The translations under genes were made by a program, and so were the position numbers. Positions 8,698 to 16,538 of a stretch of 64,000 bases of DNA are shown here, in pieces. Each line of letters begins with the position of its first letter. Within the stretch, counting starts at the first letter, position 1. The notes beneath the pieces were generated by a model that saw only the letters and a list, made by a program, of their open reading frames with translations, was not told the DNA's origin and did not search any database. Source of the DNA: JADGHX01 sp037200125. Lineage in GTDB: Bacteria > Pseudomonadota > Gammaproteobacteria > Steroidobacterales > Steroidobacteraceae. The DNA is taken from contig JBBCGS010000003.1 of the NCBI GenBank assembly GCA_037200125.1, forward strand, positions 992,001 to 1,056,000, in the 5' to 3' direction.

Positions 8698-10215
8698 CTA
8701 CGCGCCGAGGAAGATCTTGTACGCCGGGTTCGCGGTTTCGTCCGTATACGCGTAATGCAATTCCTGAATGTGCAGGCCGAAGTCCTGCCGCTCCGCCGGC
8801 GGCACCTGGATACCGGCGAGCACCCGCCCGTGATCCGAACCGTGATTGCGATAGTGGAACAGGCTGATGTTCCACCGCGTGCCCACCGCCTGCAGGAATC
8901 GCAGTAGCGCGCCCGGCCGCTCCGGAAACTCGAAGCGATAGAGCACTTCATTCTGGATGCCGCGCGCGTGACCGCCCACCATGTAGCGCACGTGCAGCTT
9001 GGCCATCTCGTTGTCGGTCATGTCGTTCACGCGATAGCCGGCGCCACGAAGCTGCGCCACCACGGAATCGCGCTCGGTGCGGCCCTGGTTGAGGCCGAAG
9101 CCGACGAAGATCTGCGCGGCACTGCCTTCTTCGAGCCGATAGTTGAACTCGGTGATGCTGCGTTTGCCGAGCGTCTCGCAGAACTTGAAGAAGCTGCCGG
9201 GCTGCTCGGGAATCTCCACGGACAGCAATGCTTCACGCGCGCCACCGAGATCCGCGCGTTCCGCGACGTGACGGAGACGGTCGAAATTCATGTTCGCGCC
9301 GCTGTTGATGCACACCAGGCGCTTGCCCTGGCTCTTCTCGCGCGCGACCCACTTCTTCACGCCCGCCACGGCGAGCGCGCCGGCGGGCTCGACGATGGAG
9401 CGCGTGTCTTCGAACACGTCCTGGATAGCGGCGCAAATCTCATCGGTGTCGACGAGCAGGACTTCATCGACATAGTCGCGGCAGAGACCGAAGGTCTCCT
9501 CGCCCACGCGCTTCACCGCGACGCCATCCGCAAAGATGCCCACGCGATCGAGCGTCACGCGCTTGCCGGCGCGCAGCGACTCGTACATCGCCGCCGCATC
9601 TTCCGGTTCGACGCCAATGATCTTCGTCTGCGGAAAGAGGGACTTCACATACACCGCGATGCCGGCGATGAGGCCGCCACCGCCCACCGGCACGAAGATC
9701 GCGTCCGGCGCGGTGCCGGACTGGCGCAGGATTTCCATGCCGATGGTGCCCTGGCCCGCGATCACGTCCGGATCGTCGAAGGCGTGCACGTAGATCAGGT
9801 GGCGCTCGCGCGTGAGCTCCATCGCGTGTTCGTACGCGACGTCGTACTCATCGCCGTGGAGCACGGCGTCGCCGCCGAGGTCGATGACCGACTGCACTTT
9901 GATGTGCGGCGTGGTCTGCGGCATCACGACGGTCGCGGAAATCCCGCGCTTGCGCGCGGCGAGCGCCACGCCCTGCGCATGGTTGCCGGCGGACGCGCAG
10001 ATCACACCGCGCTTGGCTGCCGACTCCGAGAGATGCGCGATCTTGTTGTACGCGCCGCGCAGCTTGAAAGAGAAAACCGCCTGCAGATCCTCGCGCTTCA
10101 GCAACACCGTGTTGCCGAGCCGCCGGGACAGGCGCGCGGCCTCGTCGAGCGGCGATTCGATCGCCACGTCGTACACACGCGCCTTGAGGATCCGCTCGAT
10201 ATAGGGACTGGCCAC
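8698..10215 (-). CDS. ilvA: threonine ammonia-lyase, biosynthetic
   Basis: A 505-residue threonine deaminase, the PLP enzyme that converts threonine to 2-oxobutanoate, the first step to isoleucine. The PLP lysine is in FSFKLRGAYNK (about residues 48-58), and the glycine-rich phosphate loop GGGGLIAG lies at about 178-185. Two C-terminal ACT-like regulatory domains (about 325-505) mark the biosynthetic, isoleucine-inhibited form. The start is GTG at 10215 behind a GGAG. The acetolactate synthase genes it feeds lie 25 kb away. No leader peptide attenuator is visible upstream. Confidence 0.95.
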   Translation of the reverse strand: MASPYIERILKARVYDVAIESPLDEAARLSRRLGNTVLLKREDLQAVFSFKLRGAYNKIAHLSESAAKRGVICASAGNHAQGVALAARKRGISATVVMPQTTPHIKVQSVIDLGGDAVLHGDEYDVAYEHAMELTRERHLIYVHAFDDPDVIAGQGTIGMEILRQSGTAPDAIFVPVGGGGLIAGIAVYVKSLFPQTKIIGVEPEDAAAMYESLRAGKRVTLDRVGIFADGVAVKRVGEETFGLCRDYVDEVLLVDTDEICAAIQDVFEDTRSIVEPAGALAVAGVKKWVAREKSQGKRLVCINSGANMNFDRLRHVAERADLGGAREALLSVEIPEQPGSFFKFCETLGKRSITEFNYRLEEGSAAQIFVGFGLNQGRTERDSVVAQLRGAGYRVNDMTDNEMAKLHVRYMVGGHARGIQNEVLYRFEFPERPGALLRFLQAVGTRWNISLFHYRNHGSDHGRVLAGIQVPPAERQDFGLHIQELHYAYTDETANPAYKIFLGA

Positions 10216-10249
10216 ACCCGCTCCGCACTCGTCTTAAGGACGCGGGAGC

Positions 10250-11062
10250 TTAGCCATTCTCGAGAACCCGTGCAGGCTCCGGCACGCGCTGTGAGATTTC
10301 CGTCGCCGGAATCCCGGCCAGTGGCAGCTCGAACACACGAAACGGCGGCTTGTCCGGAAAGGATCGCATCAGCAGCGGCATCGCCACGTTGAACACCGGA
10401 ATACCGAGGGTCGTGCGACCTTCGAGCGAGCCTTGATGGGCGTGGCCGTGGAACACGACGTTGACCGGGTAGCGGTTGAGCGGCCCTTCGAGCCGGCTCG
10501 TACCCAGGTAGGGAAAAATCTCCGGCGGCTCGCCTTCGACGGTATCCCGGATCGGCGAGTAATGAAGTACCGCCACGCGGTGGGGTGTGCGCAGGCGCGC
10601 GAGCGCCGACTCGAGCTTCATGGCTTCGTCGATGGCTTCCTTCACGAACGCCTTCACGCCGCTCTCGCCCCACGCGCCAAGCGTGCCGCGCCCGAAGCCG
10701 CCGGGGAACCCCTTCACGCCCGCGAAGCCGACGCCGGCGATCTCGGTGGCCTCACCGTCCAGCACCTTCACTCCCGCGTCGGTGAGCATCTTGCAGACTT
10801 CCAGCTGCTGGCCGGACTCGTAATCGTGATTGCCGAGCACCGCGACCATCGGGATGCGCACGACCGATGTCAGCTCCTTCACCAGGATCCGTGTCTCTTC
10901 GGGCAAGCCGTAGTCCGTGAGATCGCCGCAGAGGATCAGCACGTCCGCGCGCTCGTTCACGGACGCGAGCAGCGGGGCCAGCTGACCCTGCGAGGTCTTA
11001 TTCACGTGCAGGTCGCCTACCGCGGCCAGGCGCACAGCTTGCTTGCTCATGATTTCGGCCAT
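10250..11062 (-). CDS. metallophosphoesterase
   Basis: A calcineurin-like phosphoesterase of about 270 residues with the metal-binding series GDLH, CGDLTD, GNHD and HGHAH in the correct order. Substrate is unknown. Start options are ATG 11092, 11062 and 11050. 11062 is used because 11092 would put the N-terminus 2 bp from the divergent nucleotidyltransferase start. The tight divergent pairing suggests a shared regulatory region and perhaps related roles. Confidence 0.88.
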   Translation of the reverse strand: MAEIMSKQAVRLAAVGDLHVNKTSQGQLAPLLASVNERADVLILCGDLTDYGLPEETRILVKELTSVVRIPMVAVLGNHDYESGQQLEVCKMLTDAGVKVLDGEATEIAGVGFAGVKGFPGGFGRGTLGAWGESGVKAFVKEAIDEAMKLESALARLRTPHRVAVLHYSPIRDTVEGEPPEIFPYLGTSRLEGPLNRYPVNVVFHGHAHQGSLEGRTTLGIPVFNVAMPLLMRSFPDKPPFRVFELPLAGIPATEISQRVPEPARVLENG

Positions 11063-11094
11063 CGAAAATCCATGTCGGGATCGGAGCAACATCC

Positions 11095-11934
11095 ATGCCC
11101 ACTACGCCCACCTCAGATCACGATTCAGACGATCTGTCCCAGGCGTTCTACGTGCGCGTGATGACGCGCCTGAAGCAAGCGGACGTTCCATTCCTCGTCG
11201 GCGGCGCGTTTGCGCTCGCCCGTTTTACCGGCATCGAGCGCAACACCAAGGACTTCGACATCTTCGTGCGGCGCGAAGATATCGACCGCACGCTCGCGAC
11301 CCTGGCGGACGACACGTGCACGACGGAGGTCACGTTCCCGCACTGGCTCGGCAAAGCGATCCGCGGCGACGATTTCGTGGACATCATCTTCAGCTCCGGC
11401 AACGCCATCGCGCACGTTGACGACGAATGGTTCGAGCAGGCGCCGGAAGAGAGGGTGCTCGGCATGCTGGCGAAGCTCTCGCCGCCCGAGGAAATGATCT
11501 GGTCGAAGGCGTTCATCATGGAGCGGGAGCGGTACGACGGCGCGGACGTCATGCACCTCATCCTTCGCTGCGGCGAGAAGCTCGACTGGGCTCGCTTGCT
11601 GCGACGGTTCGGTGACCACTGGCGCGTGCTGTTCGCGCACCTCGTGATGTTCAACTTCATCTATCCCGGCGAGCACACGAAGATCCCGACGTGGGTGATG
11701 GAGCACCTCACCGCGCGGCTGCAGCGGGAAACACGCGCGCCACCGATGAATCAGCACCTCTGCCGCGGGCCGCTATTGTCGCGGGCGCAGTACCTCATCG
11801 ACATCCAGCTGTGGGGACACAAGGATGCGCGGCTCGGCCCGCAGGGATTCATGAGTGACGACGAGGTGAAGCTGTGGACCGCCGCGATCCACGAACCCAA
11901 AGCGGATCCGCACTTTCCGGATCCGCTGGCGTAG
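11095..11934 (+). CDS. nucleotidyltransferase-fold protein
   Basis: A 279-residue protein with the minimal nucleotidyltransferase signature: a GG motif (FLVGGAFAL at about residues 36-44) followed by TKDFDIFV at about 53-60, whose two acidic residues would bind metal. Proteins of this type include antitoxin/toxin-like and RNA- or small-molecule-modifying enzymes; I cannot assign a substrate. A CGGAG site precedes ATG 11095. It is divergent from the metallophosphoesterase. Its TAG stop merges into palindromic element B. Confidence 0.7.
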   Translation: MPTTPTSDHDSDDLSQAFYVRVMTRLKQADVPFLVGGAFALARFTGIERNTKDFDIFVRREDIDRTLATLADDTCTTEVTFPHWLGKAIRGDDFVDIIFSSGNAIAHVDDEWFEQAPEERVLGMLAKLSPPEEMIWSKAFIMERERYDGADVMHLILRCGEKLDWARLLRRFGDHWRVLFAHLVMFNFIYPGEHTKIPTWVMEHLTARLQRETRAPPMNQHLCRGPLLSRAQYLIDIQLWGHKDARLGPQGFMSDDEVKLWTAAIHEPKADPHFPDPLA

Positions 11935-12067
11935 GAAAAGTCAGAAGAGCTTCTCTGAAATCGCCCTGACGGCATCAGGAAGCCGGATTACTTGCAGGTG
12001 AGCGCGGCGCCGGGGTGCGCAAGCGAAGGGGTCGGGGAGATTTCAGAGAGGTTCTTCTGACTTTCCC
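11935..12067. repeat. palindromic element, copy B (deleted form, family 1)
   Basis: About 133 bp. The left part matches copy A from its terminus through the GAAGCCGG arm, the asymmetric insert and the first half of the inner arm. It then jumps directly to the last 30 bp of the right terminus (GATTTCAGAGAGG onward). The centre and most of the right arm are missing, leaving a short MITE-like form with terminal inverted repeats of about 30 bp. It again fills the gap between two convergent stop codons (TAG at 11932-11934 and the - strand stop at 12070-12072). Confidence 0.85.
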
Positions 12068-12069
12068 GG

Positions 12070-14244
12070 CTACGTGCGCGGCTCTTTCATGGGCCGCACG
12101 GCGAAGCGGAACGTCGTCTTGCCGATTGCGAGGTTGTCGCCGTCGCGCAGCGTGTGGCGGGTGATGCGTTTACCGTTTACGGCGATGCCGTTCGTGCTGT
12201 TGAGGTCTTCGATGATCGTGTGATTCGGGCCCGCGAGGATCACCGCGTGGTTGCGGCTGATGAACTTCGCGTCGATCTGCAGATCGTTGTCGGGTGTGCG
12301 GCCCACCGTCGTCTTGCGGCCGAGCACGTGTACGACTTCGCTGTCGCCATCCACGCGGATGAGCAAGCGAACCGCGCCTTCCGGCGCGATCTCGTGACTG
12401 CCACTCGCCGACGTGTCGAACCGCTTGATGCTCTGCTGGATGTTCCCGAGGAGCGTCGCGCTGTTCGCCGCTTCCGCCTCCAGGCGATGAATGAGCGAAT
12501 CCCGCTCGGCGAGTGAGCTGCGCGCGCTGTCGATGGTGCCGCGCCATTCCTCGTGCGTGCGTGTGAGCTCTTCGAGCTTCATCGACTTGGCGCGCAACTC
12601 GGTTTCGAGCCGGTTGATCGCTTCCTCGGCGGCGTTGAGGTCGCCCTCCAGCTCGGTGCCACGCGTGAGCGCCGCGCGCAGCTCTTCCTGCATCTGACGG
12701 ATCACTTCCGCGTTGTCGTCGATGCGACGCTCCAGTTCCACGGCACGCGCCTCGGCAGCGGCGAATCGGTTGATCTGCTCGTCGCGCTCGGCTTCGAGAC
12801 GCACCATGCTGGCGGCGCGCTCACTGCTTTCTCCGCGCAGGACGGCGAGATTGCGTTCGAGCTCCTCGAGCTGCGCCTGGTTTGCGGAAAGCGTAGCCTG
12901 CAGCGTCGAATGCGATTGGGCGGCGGCGGTCGCAGCCGTTTCGCGCGCGGCGATATCCGCGCGCGCGCTGGCGAGTGCCGTTTCGAGACCGCTGATCCTG
13001 CTCGCGAGCGTTTCGCGCTCGCGTTTGGCGGTCTCGGCTTGCTTGTCCCGCTCGCGCGTGAGTGTCTCGATCTGCTTGCCACGCTCCGAGAATGCTTCGC
13101 CCTGTGTGGCGGCGGCCGCTTCGAGCGCCTTGATCCGCTCGACGCGCGCGGCGAGCGTTTCGCTCAGCGAGCTCACGGATTCCTGCAGCTTCGAGTTACT
13201 GCGGCCCGACTGCTCCGCCTCGACGTTGCGCTGGCCGAGAGAGCCGGCGAGCGACGACACCTCACGTTCGAGAGACTCCACGCGCTTGGTGCGCGCGGCG
13301 AGATCGTTCGCCAGCTCCTGCGCGCGATTGCTCTGCGCGAGGAGTTGCTGCTGAAGGTCCGCAATCTGCGCGTCGCGCGAATCGAGATCTCCCGCAAGGC
13401 CGAGTAACTGCTCGTCGAAAATATTGCGACGGCCTTCGAGCGTCTGCAGCGCTTCGAGGTACTGCGTCGCGCGCGTTTCCAGCGCGAAAAACTCGCCGCG
13501 CGACGTCGCCAACTCTTGCGCGCGCGCGGCAAGCAGAGAGGCGCGCTCCTGATTCTGCGATTCGAGCTTGCGGACAGTTCCAACGTGCTCGTCAACAGAC
13601 GCCTGAAGCGAGGCCGCACGCGATTGTTCCGTCGTCAGCTCGGCGCGAGCAGCGCCGAGCTCAGCCGCAGCGGCAGTGGCGCGAGCCTCTGCATCGGTAA
13701 CGAGAGATGTGGTGCGCTCGTCAGCAGCAGCGACGCGTGAAGCGGCGTGTTCTTCGGCAGCGGTGATCTGCGATTTAGCGAGACCTTCCGCGGCAGTCAC
13801 CTGTGATTTCGCCAGCGCTTCCGCCGCTGCGACCCGCGCCTGCGCACGCTCTTCCGCTTCGCTCACCAGCGAAGCGGAACGCTGATCGAGCGCTACACGC
13901 TCCGCGCGCGAGGTAGCGAGCTCGCGTTCGAGCTCGATGAGCCGCTCGCCCCTGCGGGTGAGGCGCTCTTCGACATCGCGCAAATTCTCGGCGAGCGAGC
14001 GCAGATCCGTTTCGAGCTGCACGCTGCGATCTTCCGCTGCGACAACCGTAGCAGCGCCGCTGCTCGTTGCGGTAGCGGCCTGCAAGGCCTGAGCACTGAT
14101 CCCGGGCATGTGCCACGTATCAGTGTTCCCGCTGCGCTCTTCGGTGACCGCCGCTTCATACGCGGCGACGTCGAGCACGGGCAGCTCGGCGGTGGTTTCG
14201 AGATCCGGATCCTTCGGCGTAACGGACTGGCGTTGCACGCTCAT
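12070..14244 (-). CDS. coiled-coil protein with C-terminal FHA domain
   Basis: About 724 residues. After a short polar N-terminus, nearly 550 residues are Glu/Ala/Arg-rich heptad sequence predicted to form a long coiled coil. The last 100 residues form a forkhead-associated domain with GRTPDNDL, SRNHAVI and NSTNGIAVNG, the phosphothreonine-binding core. It is probably a structural scaffold that reads Ser/Thr phosphorylation; no kinase is nearby. ATG 14244 follows a good AAGGGGA site; the extra open frame upstream overlaps the next gene and is a shadow. The convergent neighbour is separated only by element B. Confidence 0.85.
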   Translation of the reverse strand: MSVQRQSVTPKDPDLETTAELPVLDVAAYEAAVTEERSGNTDTWHMPGISAQALQAATATSSGAATVVAAEDRSVQLETDLRSLAENLRDVEERLTRRGERLIELERELATSRAERVALDQRSASLVSEAEERAQARVAAAEALAKSQVTAAEGLAKSQITAAEEHAASRVAAADERTTSLVTDAEARATAAAAELGAARAELTTEQSRAASLQASVDEHVGTVRKLESQNQERASLLAARAQELATSRGEFFALETRATQYLEALQTLEGRRNIFDEQLLGLAGDLDSRDAQIADLQQQLLAQSNRAQELANDLAARTKRVESLEREVSSLAGSLGQRNVEAEQSGRSNSKLQESVSSLSETLAARVERIKALEAAAATQGEAFSERGKQIETLTRERDKQAETAKRERETLASRISGLETALASARADIAARETAATAAAQSHSTLQATLSANQAQLEELERNLAVLRGESSERAASMVRLEAERDEQINRFAAAEARAVELERRIDDNAEVIRQMQEELRAALTRGTELEGDLNAAEEAINRLETELRAKSMKLEELTRTHEEWRGTIDSARSSLAERDSLIHRLEAEAANSATLLGNIQQSIKRFDTSASGSHEIAPEGAVRLLIRVDGDSEVVHVLGRKTTVGRTPDNDLQIDAKFISRNHAVILAGPNHTIIEDLNSTNGIAVNGKRITRHTLRDGDNLAIGKTTFRFAVRPMKEPRT

Positions 14245-14386
14245 GCGCGCGTCCCCTTGTGCTTTTATGCAGCCGAATATAGCGCGCGTTTTTGACTGGC
14301 GGGGGCACGCGACGCGCAAATTGTGATCAGCCTCTATTGAGGCAACATAAGCTGTGCGGTCGTAGCGTTGCCGCCACGAAAAAGAC

Positions 14387-15025
14387 TCAGCCGGCGAGAA
14401 ATTCCCGGATCGAGCCGATCGCCGCCTCCGCACTGGTCTCGAACAGATTGGCGCCGAGCTGGGGCAGGTCGACCGTCCGGGCGCGGGGCAGGAACTCCCG
14501 TGCACGGGGCGTGGAGTCCCACAGGTCGTCCTTCGGTCGAAGGATGAGCACCGGCTGGCCGATCTGGCGCAACCGCTCGCCCTCCGTGGTCGGCGGCACC
14601 CCAACCAGCACCAGACGGCGTACCTGCTGGGGGCGCGCGATGGCGAGCTCCGAGCCGACGAGCGAGCCCTGCTGGTAGCCGAGCACGTCGATCTGCCGGA
14701 AACGCATGGAATCCAGGAAGTCGCCGATGCCGGAGGCGATCTCTACGACGGAGGCGCGCGTCGGTGGGCCATCCGACTCGCCGCTGCCGGGGAGGTCGGG
14801 CGCGTAGACCGAGCGGTCCCTGCCAAGCTGAGGCAGCAACCCCTTGAAGGTGCGACCCGTGAAACCGGCGGGGTGCAGACACAGGAGCGCCGTGGCCTCT
14901 TCGAAACCGCCCCCCGGGGGAATGGCGTTGTGGACATGAAGCTGCCCGAATCGACACTCGAAGTAGCCCCGCCGCACGCGCGGTTCGGTTTCTCGAGGTC
15001 GGGACGAGACGGATCCCTTGGGCAT
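14387..15025 (-). CDS. alpha/beta-hydrolase fold protein lacking the catalytic serine
   Basis: A 212-residue alpha/beta-hydrolase-fold protein. The fold landmarks are present: LCLHPAGFTGR near residue 45, the strand and elbow VLGYQQGSLVG near 113, and LILRPKDDLWD near 163. The elbow that should read G-x-S-x-G is G-Y-Q-Q-G, so the nucleophile position holds glutamine. A later His is also not obvious. The protein may be a non-catalytic fold or use another mechanism. The open frame upstream to 16243 is a shadow of the DUF4412 gene on the other strand. A TATACT hexamer upstream gives a plausible promoter. Confidence 0.8.
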   Translation of the reverse strand: MPKGSVSSRPRETEPRVRRGYFECRFGQLHVHNAIPPGGGFEEATALLCLHPAGFTGRTFKGLLPQLGRDRSVYAPDLPGSGESDGPPTRASVVEIASGIGDFLDSMRFRQIDVLGYQQGSLVGSELAIARPQQVRRLVLVGVPPTTEGERLRQIGQPVLILRPKDDLWDSTPRAREFLPRARTVDLPQLGANLFETSAEAAIGSIREFLAG

Positions 15026-15058
15026 CGGTGCTCTGCTCTCAATGTGCCGTGGCGGAGC

Positions 15059-15064
15059 AGTATA
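15059..15064 (-). promoter_or_regulatory. candidate -10 (TATACT) for the hydrolase-fold gene
   Basis: TATACT on the - strand, 34 bp upstream of ATG 15025. No convincing -35 hexamer is seen at the right spacing, so this rests on the -10 alone. It lies in the divergent spacer shared with the DUF4412 gene. Confidence 0.35.
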
Positions 15065-15101
15065 GGAAACCCCGCGCCGCTTTGCCGGACCCGCACGTCT
15101 T

Positions 15102-15129
15102 TTGCCATTCCCCGGCCTGCGGGTAGAGT
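15102..15129 (+). promoter_or_regulatory. candidate sigma-70 promoter for the DUF4412 gene
   Basis: TTGCCA (15102-15107) and TAGAGT (15124-15129) are separated by 16 bp, followed 35 bp later by ATG 15164. This is a good housekeeping-type promoter for this GC-rich background. Confidence 0.5.
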
Positions 15130-15163
15130 GGCCGCCCTCTTTTCGACCGCTTGGAGGCCCGTC

Positions 15164-16006
15164 ATGCGCATCCCCCGGCTCGCCCTCGCCGCCCTGCTCG
15201 CCGGATCCGCGCTGTGCGCAACCGCCCAGGCCGGTGTCTATCTCGAAAGTGCCGACAAGGAGCTGGACGGATCGAAAGCGCCCACGACCTCGAAGATGTG
15301 GTTCGACGGCGGCCGCATGCGCACCGAACGCGCCGAGCGCAGCGGCGAACAGGAAGTCGTGATCTTCAAGAACCAGACGCTGTACACCGTCGACTCGAAG
15401 TCGAAGAGCTATCGCGTCATCGACAAGGCGACGGCGGACCAGATGGGCGCCCAGGTTGCCGCCGCGAAGAAGCAGATGGAAGCGCGCATGGCGGCGATGC
15501 CGCCGGACCAGCGCAAGAAGATGGAAGAGATGATGGCGAAGATCGGCAAGGGCGCCGCCGGCGCGATGATGCCGGGGGCGAAGCCCTCGCAGCGCACGCT
15601 GACGAACACTGGCCGCACCGAAACGGTGGCGGGCATCCAGTGCACGGTGTGGGAAGCCATCGACGGCGGCCGGAAGGAACAGGAGCTGTGTGCCGCGCCC
15701 GCAAGCTCGATCCCGGGTGGCGACGACGTGATCAAGACCTTCCGCGAGATCTCGACCATGATGAGCGCGTTCACCGAGAAGCTCGGCGGCCGCGGGGGCG
15801 ATGAGCCCTGGCACGACATGGAAACCCTCAACGGCGTGCCGATCCTCACCCGCGAGTTCGATAACGGCAAAGCGACCTCGGAGATGCGGATGACGGTCGT
15901 GCGCAAGGAGTCCGTGCCGGCCGCCTCGTTCGAGGTGCCCGCCGGTTACGCCGAAAAAAAGCTGAATATCCCCGGCGCGAAGGCGCACGGCGGTGACGAC
16001 GACTAA
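15164..16006 (+). CDS. exported DUF4412-type protein
   Basis: A 280-residue secreted protein. A classical signal peptide ends at about residue 23 (ATAQA). The mature part contains a DUF4412-like beta domain, with a Met/Lys-rich helical insert at about 95-150 (MPPDQRKKMEEMM). GGAGG lies 6 bp before ATG 15164, which fixes the start; the longer frame upstream is not coding. Function is unknown; related proteins are periplasmic or outer-membrane-associated. It is followed 60 bp later by a small lipoprotein. Confidence 0.8.
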   Translation: MRIPRLALAALLAGSALCATAQAGVYLESADKELDGSKAPTTSKMWFDGGRMRTERAERSGEQEVVIFKNQTLYTVDSKSKSYRVIDKATADQMGAQVAAAKKQMEARMAAMPPDQRKKMEEMMAKIGKGAAGAMMPGAKPSQRTLTNTGRTETVAGIQCTVWEAIDGGRKEQELCAAPASSIPGGDDVIKTFREISTMMSAFTEKLGGRGGDEPWHDMETLNGVPILTREFDNGKATSEMRMTVVRKESVPAASFEVPAGYAEKKLNIPGAKAHGGDDD

Positions 16007-16066
16007 GTCACGGTCGCCGCGCGCGATCCGGGCGACACTGCCGACACCGGTCCGGGAGTCACAGAC

Positions 16067-16291
16067 ATGATTCGAAACACCGCTCGATACCTCGCGCCGC
16101 TCGCCGCGCTCGCTGTCCTTACGGGCTGCGGAATGGCGGAAACCGCGACCACCACGGCCGCGCTGGCGGAAGCGAAAGCGCAGGAGCTCAAGTCCGCCAA
16201 GGAAACCCAGGCGAAGATCGAAAAGAAGCTGGAGGACGCGCAAGCCGCAGCCGCCCAGCAGCGTGAGAACGCGGAGAAGCTGGCGGAGTAG
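16067..16291 (+). CDS. small alanine-rich lipoprotein
   Basis: A 74-residue lipoprotein with lipobox LTGC at residues 18-21. The mature region is a single amphipathic Ala/Glu/Lys helix (about 30-74), predicted to be coiled coil, reminiscent of Lpp-like small lipoproteins though without the Lpp C-terminal lysine pattern. It is probably cotranscribed with the DUF4412 gene. Its role is unknown. Confidence 0.7.
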   Translation: MIRNTARYLAPLAALAVLTGCGMAETATTTAALAEAKAQELKSAKETQAKIEKKLEDAQAAAAQQRENAEKLAE

Positions 16292-16538
16292 CAGGCGGAA
16301 GCGGCACTACGAGCGCCGATCGGGCGCGATGAGTGCGCCTGACACAACCGCGAACCCGTCGACCGCCGTGACCGGCGCGTGGGTTGCGCGGATGCCGGCC
16401 GGGATTTGACGCCGGCGAGCGTCGCCCGTCGGATCGCGCCGACCCCCCTTTGAGGGATGGCCGGCGCCTTTCAAGCCCATCGGAAAGACGAAGCGTGGAG
16501 CGCAGCGGCTGAGCAAGCCGCCGCTACCCCCACCCACC

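Noticed and set aside
8234..8875. N-terminal extension of the alpha/beta hydrolase to 512 residues
   Set aside because: The extension is opposite the DUF4870 gene, is low-complexity and has no start-site signal; ATG 8233 fits the fold boundary.
14245..14604. N-terminal extension of the FHA protein
   Set aside because: It overlaps the next gene on the same strand, is Arg/Ser-rich, and a strong ribosome site precedes ATG 14244.
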